Positions 24,373 through 31,092 of a DNA stretch of 64,000 bases are shown here, one piece after another; within the stretch, counting starts at the first letter, position 1; the number at the start of each line of letters is the position of its first letter. Source of the DNA: a virus; the IMG/VR virus record IMGVR_UViG_3300030106_005205, positions 1 to 64,000 of that record; one strand, written 5' to 3'. The translations under genes were made by a program, and so were the position numbers. Below the pieces are notes generated by a model, which was not told the DNA's origin, ran no database searches, and saw only the letters and a program-made list of their open reading frames with translations.

Positions 24373-24783
24373 ATGATTGGTGTTATATCAGAAAAAATAA
24401 ACTTCTTACATAATTATAACTTAGATGGTAGTAATACATGTGTATTCTTTGATGGGTATATACCTCCTGTACTAATGCCTGACGTATGCCAGTTTTCGGT
24501 AAGTGGCATATTTGATTTTAGAGGCATAGCTGCTTCTACATGCATTGAATCAACAAAGACACTGTTGAATTCTAGCACTCCGTCCAAGAAGTTTTATCTT
24601 GTAGAAAATGCGGAATGGACTAATGCTGAAATATCATATAAGGACCTTATGCGTATTTTCTTTAATAAAGATTTAAAAATAGTTGCTTTGAATGAAGAAA
24701 TACATGAAATCATATCAGACTTTTTTAGAGAGCCCGACCTTCTCATGGAAAGTTTTGATTTAAGACTATTGGAGAATGTATAA
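24373..24783 (+). CDS. small protein closing the sugar block
   Basis: A 136-residue protein with no recognised domain. Its first half has strands around CVFFDGYIPPVLMPDVCQFS and GIFDFRGIAAST, and its second half is helical. It starts 3 nt after the previous gene and its stop overlaps the endonuclease start (TAATG). Its partners suggest a role in the same modification pathway, but no function can be assigned. Confidence 0.45.
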   Translation: MIGVISEKINFLHNYNLDGSNTCVFFDGYIPPVLMPDVCQFSVSGIFDFRGIAASTCIESTKTLLNSSTPSKKFYLVENAEWTNAEISYKDLMRIFFNKDLKIVALNEEIHEIISDFFREPDLLMESFDLRLLENV

Positions 24784-25568
24784 TGGAATATTCCAAACTT
24801 ACTGAAAAGGAAAAGAAAAAGTTCATAAAAGATAATTATATTAAAAAGAAGCTTAGCTTTGCAGAAATTGCAAAAATTGCAGGAACATATTCTAATAAGA
24901 TTAGAAGAGATGCAAATAAGTTTGGTATTACTATAAGAAATCGTAGTGAAGCTGCAAAGATCGCGCTCAATCAAGGACGATCAGAACACCCTACTAAAGG
25001 CAAAGGTCATGATAAGTCTACTAGGCTTAAAATTAGTGAGGCTCAGGGTAAGGTATGGGATTCTTTAGATGAAGAAGAAAGACAAAAAAGGTCTGAGATA
25101 GGAAAGCAAAGCTGGAATAAAAAGAGTGAATCTGAAAAGCGTGAAGTTATAGAAAAGGGAGGTCAAGCTATCAGGGAGGCTTCTAGAATAGGTTCTAAGC
25201 TAGAAAGATATATATTGCAAGAGTTGATAAAGCTAAATTATAATGTTCAATTCCATAGAGAGCATGTGCTGAGAAATCATAGGCTAGAAATCGACTTGTA
25301 TGTAACAGATTTACAAACAGCTATTGAAGTTGATGGCCCGTCTCATTTTGAACCTGTATGGGGCGAAGAAAATTTAATCAGAAATCAGCGCTCAGATAAG
25401 CAAAAAACGGGTTTAATTATATCACAGGGAATGGTTCTGATAAGAATCAAGCAGGATAAGCGTATTTCACAACGATACTTTAGGAATATATTAAATAAAC
25501 TCGTTGAGGAACTTGAGAAGATTAAAACAAATTTTCCAGAACAGGATAAGAGGTATATAGAGATATGA
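24783..25568 (+). CDS. NUMOD/Vsr-like (EDxHR-type) homing endonuclease
   Basis: A 261-residue protein with three parts. Residues 1-55 are a helix-turn-helix (LSFAEIAKIAGTYSNKIRRD). Residues about 75-110 are a NUMOD3-like repeat (GKGHDKSTRLKISEAQGKVW). Residues 140-240 form a Vsr-like nuclease with HRLEIDLYV and AIEVDGPSHFEP, then MVLIRIKQDKR. This combination is typical of homing endonucleases that move as free-standing genes. It lies at the boundary between the sugar block and the recombination genes. It is overlapped by one base upstream and 4 bases downstream, so it is fully merged into the operon. Confidence 0.78.
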   Translation: MEYSKLTEKEKKKFIKDNYIKKKLSFAEIAKIAGTYSNKIRRDANKFGITIRNRSEAAKIALNQGRSEHPTKGKGHDKSTRLKISEAQGKVWDSLDEEERQKRSEIGKQSWNKKSESEKREVIEKGGQAIREASRIGSKLERYILQELIKLNYNVQFHREHVLRNHRLEIDLYVTDLQTAIEVDGPSHFEPVWGEENLIRNQRSDKQKTGLIISQGMVLIRIKQDKRISQRYFRNILNKLVEELEKIKTNFPEQDKRYIEI

Positions 25569-26311
25569 GTAAAGCAAAAGCAAAGAAAACAGATTTTGAA
25601 GACATTGTAGAAGTAGTTGAGGATACTTTGGAAACAAAGGAAGAGGATATTGTTATTCGGCCACAAGACCCTGAGTGGAGTGAATATGTGCTTGATCAAA
25701 TGCATGACAGCGAACTAAAAGATGGTAATCCTACAGTTGATGGTTTACGTCGTGTTACAGAGAGAATATATGGTGAGATTATTCAATCTTCAAGTGAAAT
25801 TTTTAATTACAATACTGATCGTGGCATTTGTACTGTAAAGCATACTTTAGCGATCCAAAAATACGCTACGGATACTATAATAACTGTAGATGGTTGTGTT
25901 GATGTTAAGTATCAAAACATTCCACACCCTTTCAACCAACATCTTGTTTCGACTGCAGACACGCGCGCCGAAGGGAAAGCTCTTCGTAGAGCATTAAAGC
26001 TTCGAGTAGTGACTGCCGAAGAAGTACAGCAGACATCAGAAGATGATGTTCTTGCCGCTGAAGAAAATATCACAGATCAACAGATCTTGGCTATTAATCA
26101 GATGTGCAAGAGACTGGACGTTAATTTGGTTGAGGGTGTAAAGAGCGTTTGTCCTAACGCAGACTCAATCAGAGATTCAAGCAACCTCCAAGGCCGTATG
26201 CTGTTAAGTACTCTATCCGAGTATCAACGTAGTCCAGCATCCATTCCTGAAAACCTTGTTGGTTATAACCCACAGTGGAGAGACACTTTTGATAGCGGAG
26301 GTAAAAAATAA
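25565..26311 (+). CDS. possible Rad52-like annealing / ssDNA-binding protein
   Basis: A 248-residue protein with an acidic N-terminus. The core has NPTVDGLRRVTERIYGEI, a beta section, and STADTRAEGKALRRALKLRV. The last pattern, a helix rich in Ala/Arg after the beta sheet, recalls the 'AxTxAxxRALR' helix of Rad52-type single-strand annealing proteins and a widespread phage family. The C-terminal 70 residues look like a separate helical domain. A role in annealing or ssDNA protection during recombination is inferred. It is linked by ATGA upstream and TAATG downstream. Confidence 0.5.
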   Translation: MSKAKAKKTDFEDIVEVVEDTLETKEEDIVIRPQDPEWSEYVLDQMHDSELKDGNPTVDGLRRVTERIYGEIIQSSSEIFNYNTDRGICTVKHTLAIQKYATDTIITVDGCVDVKYQNIPHPFNQHLVSTADTRAEGKALRRALKLRVVTAEEVQQTSEDDVLAAEENITDQQILAINQMCKRLDVNLVEGVKSVCPNADSIRDSSNLQGRMLLSTLSEYQRSPASIPENLVGYNPQWRDTFDSGGKK

Positions 26312-26697
26312 TGAAAGCTAATGTGAGAGCAACAGCAGATTTATCATTTCAAGTTGATGCGGAAACCGAAGAAGAACTTTTTAAGCAAATTGCAAGAGTT
26401 CAGGAGGTCTTCCAACATCAGTCATGTGGAAAATGCAATTCTACTGATGTAAAATTTGTGTGCCGTCATGACAGCTCAGAGAACGACTGGCTTGAGGTAG
26501 TCTGTAAAGAATGCCGAGCAAAAGTAATCTTTGGGCGCACCAAGAAAGGTGGTCAAATCTATCCAAAGATCAGATGGGATCAACTTTCACAAAAGCAACA
26601 AGAGCAAAGGATCAATGAAAAGTCCTATGCTGACAAAAATAGAGGCTTCCTGCCTCACAGAGGGTGGTTTATTTATAAGCCACAGGGCGCCAGCTAA
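26311..26697 (+). CDS. zinc-ribbon protein
   Basis: A 128-residue protein. The N-terminal strand and helix (DLSFQVDAETEEELFKQIAR) are followed by CGKCNSTDVKFVCRH and VVCKECRAKVIFG, a zinc ribbon with two CxxC pairs. The C-terminal part is basic. It resembles small phage DNA-binding accessory proteins next to single-strand annealing proteins, but no specific function is known. It is the last gene on the plus strand before the terminator. Confidence 0.6.
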   Translation: MKANVRATADLSFQVDAETEEELFKQIARVQEVFQHQSCGKCNSTDVKFVCRHDSSENDWLEVVCKECRAKVIFGRTKKGGQIYPKIRWDQLSQKQQEQRINEKSYADKNRGFLPHRGWFIYKPQGAS

Positions 26698-26724
26698 GTT
26701 GCTGAATACAGTTTTTAAAACTGG

Positions 26725-26748
26725 ACGGGGTTTTATACCCCGTTTTTT
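26725..26748 (+). terminator. intrinsic terminator at the convergence point
   Basis: ACGGGGT (26725-26731), loop TTTAT, ACCCCGT (26737-26743), then six T residues. A perfect 7-bp GC-rich stem followed by a U tract makes a strong plus-strand terminator. On the minus strand the same stem is followed by a weak CCAGTTTT tract, so it may also stop the opposing transcripts. It separates two oppositely transcribed halves. Confidence 0.9.
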
Positions 26749-26750
26749 AT

Positions 26751-27506
26751 TTAACGCCTTGTAAAATTCCTACACACGTTTTTGAACCAAAGTTTTTCTA
26801 GACTCTTTGTATCTACCTTACTTGGTTTTGTGATAGCAATAGCGTATCCAGATCGTTCGTTATTACTAAAGTACTCAAGAAGGAACTTCTTCATCTTATC
26901 TTGCTCTTTATACTCAGGTAGATGTATTAAGTTTTCCTCTAGGAACTCATCTACTGCTGGTTTGACACCATTGAATACTTCTTCATAATAGTAATCATCT
27001 ATTACAATCACTCCTCCTTCTTTAAGTCTATTCCAAACAAGTGGTAGTATATGTTTGGTGGGCTCATATATATCTAAATCTATGTAACAAAAAGATATTT
27101 TATTAGGTAAGTCGCCTTGTTCAATATCTCTGACATCTACTTTTAATATCTCGTCTGGAATAGGTGTATCAAATTTATTAAATGTGTTTAGAAAATTGTC
27201 TAGACTTGAAGCAAGGTCGCCATCCTCACAGTGTCCGTGAGCATTTGAATCTTTATCAGAAGTCCCTAATATACCTTCAAAGCTATCAAATACCCAAAAC
27301 TCTTTATCAGGACAAAAGAGATCTATAAAAGTTTTTATAATAACAGATGTCTGACCATAGGAACATCCTACCTCTATTATATCACCACCCTTATCTTCAC
27401 ATAAAAAAGAAGTATTCCACAGGTGTTTTAGTATAAGAGATTTTCTTTCTATCGTGGTCATATTAGGAAATGCACATAACTGTTCTAGAAATTGTCTTAA
27501 GTCCAT
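26751..27506 (-). CDS. TylF/MycF-like methyltransferase
   Basis: A 251-residue SAM-dependent methyltransferase. The SAM motif is DIIEVGCSYGQTSVII (residues about 41-56). Next is FWVFDSFEGILGTSDKD, the hallmark of TylF/MycF sugar O-methyltransferases, then FCYIDLDIYEPTKHIL and GGVIVIDDYYYEE, which include metal-binding acidic residues. These enzymes methylate sugar hydroxyls on glycosylated products. It is the last gene of the minus-strand operon, 9 nt after the radical SAM gene. It faces the plus-strand sugar block and probably decorates the same glycan. Confidence 0.82.
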   Translation of the reverse strand: MDLRQFLEQLCAFPNMTTIERKSLILKHLWNTSFLCEDKGGDIIEVGCSYGQTSVIIKTFIDLFCPDKEFWVFDSFEGILGTSDKDSNAHGHCEDGDLASSLDNFLNTFNKFDTPIPDEILKVDVRDIEQGDLPNKISFCYIDLDIYEPTKHILPLVWNRLKEGGVIVIDDYYYEEVFNGVKPAVDEFLEENLIHLPEYKEQDKMKKFLLEYFSNNERSGYAIAITKPSKVDTKSLEKLWFKNVCRNFTRR

Positions 27507-27515
27507 TGTTCTTCT

Positions 27516-28523
27516 TTATATATGTAAGTTTGTTGCCCTAATTACTTCTACGGAGTTAACTCTTGTGTCTAGAATAATGTCTAGATTCTCTTGCACTGTA
27601 GTCAAAAATTCATGATACATTGGATGATCTTTATTTGATATATCTTTTGACTCAAAAAGTTTTCTGTCTGTTCTTCCCCAAAATCCCATCATTGTCAAAT
27701 TAACAAATGAAGCCCCATATATATTAAAGGCTTGCTCTATAAATAATGGAATCTCTCGAAAGTTATCTTGTTGTACAACCATATTTACATGTATTTCTTT
27801 TCCTAATTTGCTTACAAACTGCATAGCATCTGTTAATTCGGAAAATGTTGACCCAAGTCTAGTCTTGTTATAGGTTTCCTCTGTGGCCGCGTCAATACTA
27901 ACCTTAATATTTTTTATATTGCTATGTATATTTTTTATTGAATCCCAGTAACGAGGAATCAGTATTCCATTAGTAAATATTTCTATACTCAAATCATTGT
28001 ATAATGAAGGATCTAGCTGCTGAAGTATCTTTCTCCAAGCCGGGCTAGCAAAAGGATCTCCAGAGCCTATACACTCTATCCAAGTAATACTATCTTTAAA
28101 TGTGTCAAGTACTAAATTAGTTTGCTCAAAGACAGCTTGCTGGTTTTTATCTATTATAGGCCGAATCCTACATGTCCAGCAATGCAGGTTACAAGTTTGG
28201 TCATTAGCAAAAGTTATATATCTTGGCCCTTCCTGCATCACAGGAGTCATATAGCTATCTTTGTATTGAACGTGCTTTGGAGCCGATGATAGAACAGGAC
28301 AATTGAGACACAATCTAGAATCAGAAGAAAGCCATGATGACCGCAAGTTCTGGAATATCTCATGATTCCACATATCCCACAGATTTCTGAAGTCTCCCTT
28401 TACTATCATATCGTTATGGTTACTAAACCAAGAGCCACAACATGTCATATAGTGTGGATAAGGATAAAAAGTTGCTTTATTTAGAACGTGCAGAGTGTGA
28501 AAGGGATGATTGCAAAATCTCAT
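27516..28523 (-). CDS. radical SAM protein with N-terminal twitch-like cluster domain
   Basis: A 335-residue radical SAM enzyme. The SAM/4Fe-4S motif is CNLHCWTC (CxxxCxxC) near residue 112. The preceding 100 residues hold cysteines in the SPASM/twitch pattern: FCNHPFHTLHVL, MTCCGSW, GDFRNLWDMWNHEIFQNLR and LCLNCP, which suggests an auxiliary Fe-S cluster placed before the barrel. IECIGSGDPFASPAW and IEIFTNGILI are typical barrel strands. Substrates of such enzymes include peptides and sugars. Its neighbours suggest modification of a virion glycan or peptide. It overlaps the next upstream gene by 4 nt. Confidence 0.85.
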   Translation of the reverse strand: MRFCNHPFHTLHVLNKATFYPYPHYMTCCGSWFSNHNDMIVKGDFRNLWDMWNHEIFQNLRSSWLSSDSRLCLNCPVLSSAPKHVQYKDSYMTPVMQEGPRYITFANDQTCNLHCWTCRIRPIIDKNQQAVFEQTNLVLDTFKDSITWIECIGSGDPFASPAWRKILQQLDPSLYNDLSIEIFTNGILIPRYWDSIKNIHSNIKNIKVSIDAATEETYNKTRLGSTFSELTDAMQFVSKLGKEIHVNMVVQQDNFREIPLFIEQAFNIYGASFVNLTMMGFWGRTDRKLFESKDISNKDHPMYHEFLTTVQENLDIILDTRVNSVEVIRATNLHI

Positions 28524-28795
28524 TCCTCTTTCTCTGTTGTTTTCTTGAAGAAAGGAAACAGGCGATTTAAGAATCTTTTTCTTTCTTTACACCCACATCC
28601 GCGAATTCCAAAGACTCTTTCCATCCTTTCTGGAGTAACGCCCATCTTGCTTAATACAGATTCTATTGCTGTCCCTAAGCCCTCTTCATTTTCTGGGAAT
28701 ATAGAATGTTCGTCCTTAACACCCTCTTGTGCTAAGTGCTCCCTAAACTTATCTGCTAGCTGATCATCAGACAGATTGTCATAATTTTCACTCAT
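28520..28795 (-). CDS. small CGC-motif protein, paralogue 1
   Basis: A 91-residue protein starting at the ATG at 28795, which has AAAGGAAA 8 nt upstream. A longer in-frame start at 28861 is rejected because it runs into the upstream gene. The last 50 residues share a domain with the product of 28788-29249: GLGTAIESVLSKMGV, then ERVFG and GCGCKERKRFLNRLFPF. The CGC pair with ER-K and LN looks like a small zinc site capping a helical hairpin. Its function is unknown. It overlaps both neighbours. Confidence 0.6.
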   Translation of the reverse strand: MSENYDNLSDDQLADKFREHLAQEGVKDEHSIFPENEEGLGTAIESVLSKMGVTPERMERVFGIRGCGCKERKRFLNRLFPFFKKTTEKEE

Positions 28796-29249
28796 CTTGT
28801 TTTCCTTTGTTTGTATAAGAAAATATTTTGTTAAACCAAGTTTTTCTTTCGCTGCATCCACATCCGGGGCCGCCTAATATCTTTTCTATTTTATCTTGAT
28901 TTATACCAAACTTATTTAAAACTTTTTCTATCGTATCACCAAGACCCTCTGAATGTTTATTAATATCAATACCAGAATCTTTCATTTCTTTAATTGCCAT
29001 ATCAGCAGTCTTATCCATCTCTGTTTTTTTTCTCATCTTCCTATCATAGTTTTTTCTGACTTCGTTGTTATGAACACCTTTCATGGTAGCGGTTTGTAAG
29101 AATAGAGTTCTATACCTAACGTCTGTTTTACATAGGTGATGAAGCCTTTGTGTCATAGATTTTTGTAATAGAGGACAATATCCTGCAGCTTCACAATCGC
29201 ATTCGAAACCCTCTTTTGACATTTTTTCATAGTCATATTCATCTTGCAT
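28788..29249 (-). CDS. small protein with Cys module and CGC-motif domain, paralogue 2
   Basis: A 153-residue protein. The ATG at 29249 has AGGGGA upstream and is preferred to 29279. Residues 17-43 hold CDCEAAGYCPLLQKSMTQRL and HLCK, the same pattern as the N-terminus of the PRTase-HAD protein. The C-terminus holds GLGDTIEKVLNKFGI and GCGCSERKTWFNKIF, shared with the 28520-28795 product. It therefore links two families encoded next to it. The Cys sets may bind zinc. The function is unknown, possibly an adaptor of the modification block. Confidence 0.6.
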   Translation of the reverse strand: MQDEYDYEKMSKEGFECDCEAAGYCPLLQKSMTQRLHHLCKTDVRYRTLFLQTATMKGVHNNEVRKNYDRKMRKKTEMDKTADMAIKEMKDSGIDINKHSEGLGDTIEKVLNKFGINQDKIEKILGGPGCGCSERKTWFNKIFSYTNKGKQDE

Positions 29250-30264
29250 AATAAATTTCCCCTGAGTTTGGACAAACAACAGTCTTTCCTTGTGTGTATA
29301 CTGATATTTTTTTCGCTAATAAATCATCACTCTCTATAAATATTTTAGCTCTTGACTTAAGAAAAATGTCGCCTTTATATTTGGAAACATTTTTTATGAA
29401 CGAGGCATCTCTAAAAGATTTATCAAAAGGATACATATATAGTTGGTTATATCTTATATTATTGTTTTTTAACCAAGTCTCTGTTATGGCTCTGTATTTT
29501 TCTAGTCTTGCAGTAACAATAGACATGCACATATTTGATCTAGGTATTCTAAAATCAATAGGCTCAACAGTACTTATAAAATCTACGTAAAGTTTTTCGT
29601 CTTCGCATATATCATCAGGAACATCCGGACAGAATATACCATCTAAATCAAACATAGCTGTTTCTGTAAAGTAACTATTAAAAAAATGCCATTCTAGATA
29701 GTGAGGACGTGCAAGTTCAAGACCATAGAAATCTACAAACTTCTTAGACTCAGGAGTACAATACAAACAAGCATATTTATTATTAGGATATTTCTTTCTG
29801 ACCCTTCTAATCTCTTTTCCTGTGTAGCACGTGTCATCAATGAATAAAATTTTACCCTGAACTTCTGAGTGTGATTTCATCCTTTTTCCACCAGACGATG
29901 TTGAAGAGGAACATTTAATCAAGGTATTTCCGCAACTGGAAAGTGTATACAAAGGTTTATTTAAAAGAACTGCGCATATAGATGCAACTACCATTCCAGA
30001 TCTAGGCACCCCAACAATACATTTTATATTCGCGTTTGCTATCTTAGGGATAAGATTGTTTATGCAGTCTATTGGGATATCAGAGACTTTTTTGAACTGA
30101 TGGCTAGTTACTTTATCTTCGGAAAAGATAACGGGCTCCTTATACAGCTTAGATCTAGAAGATGGATGACTCTTACAAAACTTAACCAAACTAGGAGTCA
30201 TCATCCTATTAAGATTATTGCAATAAGTAGAAGATATTGGGCAATCACATTTATCAAGAGACAT
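29239..30264 (-). CDS. phosphoribosyltransferase-HAD fusion
   Basis: A 341-residue protein with three parts. Residues 6-32 are a Cys module (CDCPISSTYCNNLNRMMTPS). Residues about 70-180 are a type I phosphoribosyltransferase fold with CIVGVPRSGMVVAS and the PRPP loop ILFIDDTCYTGKE. Residues about 205-335 are a HAD domain with AMFDLDGIFCPD (DxD), SIVTARLEKY and IFIESDDLLAKKI. The fusion suggests chemistry on a phosphorylated sugar or nucleotide. The substrate is not clear, and the PRTase may be a non-orthodox one. It lies 6 nt after the preceding Cys-rich virion gene and overlaps the next gene. Confidence 0.75.
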   Translation of the reverse strand: MSLDKCDCPISSTYCNNLNRMMTPSLVKFCKSHPSSRSKLYKEPVIFSEDKVTSHQFKKVSDIPIDCINNLIPKIANANIKCIVGVPRSGMVVASICAVLLNKPLYTLSSCGNTLIKCSSSTSSGGKRMKSHSEVQGKILFIDDTCYTGKEIRRVRKKYPNNKYACLYCTPESKKFVDFYGLELARPHYLEWHFFNSYFTETAMFDLDGIFCPDVPDDICEDEKLYVDFISTVEPIDFRIPRSNMCMSIVTARLEKYRAITETWLKNNNIRYNQLYMYPFDKSFRDASFIKNVSKYKGDIFLKSRAKIFIESDDLLAKKISVYTQGKTVVCPNSGEIYYAR

Positions 30265-30270
30265 ATTAAC

Positions 30271-31053
30271 TTACTCAGTTATAGTAATTGATATTGTTTG
30301 GTCGTTTTCTCCCCCTTCGCAACAGTCACAATTCCATCTTGTTCCGCTAGCTTCAAAGTCAAGCATAAAAGGGTCGCATGTTCCATTTACAAGTGAAAAC
30401 ATATTAAATATATCTAGAGCTGCTCCAGCATGAGCCGATGGCAACTGTGGCACGTCATAATATCCAGTGGGGCAATGACAATAGTCATCTATGCTAGTAC
30501 CGTCTCTTCCAGACAAAGGAATGAATCTCATAGTCAGTTGATAGTTGCACACATGGCATTCTCCAGTTGATCCGGGCCTTACACCACCCATTGATCCCGG
30601 AGTTTCACAACAACATAAAGATAGATTAATTTTTGAACCGGAACAAGGAGGGTCAGGATCACACAAAACTCCGGAATACTTACCAAATTTTTCTTCGCGT
30701 ATTGGTTTTAGATAATATGGGCCTAGATCTTTATAACATGTAGTAGTAGTTCCTGCTAATCCGGGATTCTCACCTGAACATATATCTATTCCATCTCCTT
30801 GGTTTAATGGTATTTCTACACTTAGACCACAAGGAGAAACAGTTAGACTTGCTGTTAATGTAGTCTCATCTGGGCATGGGCAACAGGTATATGGAAAACA
30901 CGGACCTCCATCTTCATGAGTGCTATACAGAGGCATATCGCTTGTGCAGTGCGACTCACAATCATTCCCTATATTCCCACAAACACAGCATTCACTATCT
31001 GGCATTCCTGCTGAAATAAATTTTGGCTCTTTGACTTCAAAATCGTCTGGCAC
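30271..31053 (-). CDS. extremely Cys-rich putative virion protein
   Basis: A 260-residue protein with 25 cysteines (close to 10 percent), many in pairs or triplets: SECCVCG, YTCCPCPDE, LSLCCCETP, YCHCP and WNCDCCEGG. The spaces between are beta-rich with Gly, Pro and Thr. There is no signal peptide or catalytic motif. Such composition suggests a disulphide- or metal-knit extracellular virion part, such as a tail-tip or fibre protein. It follows the hub and 31093-32511 genes and precedes the modification block. Confidence 0.6.
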   Translation of the reverse strand: MPDDFEVKEPKFISAGMPDSECCVCGNIGNDCESHCTSDMPLYSTHEDGGPCFPYTCCPCPDETTLTASLTVSPCGLSVEIPLNQGDGIDICSGENPGLAGTTTTCYKDLGPYYLKPIREEKFGKYSGVLCDPDPPCSGSKINLSLCCCETPGSMGGVRPGSTGECHVCNYQLTMRFIPLSGRDGTSIDDYCHCPTGYYDVPQLPSAHAGAALDIFNMFSLVNGTCDPFMLDFEASGTRWNCDCCEGGENDQTISITITE

Positions 31054-31092
31054 TTGCTACTCCTTTTATAAATTTATATAATATCCTATTGA

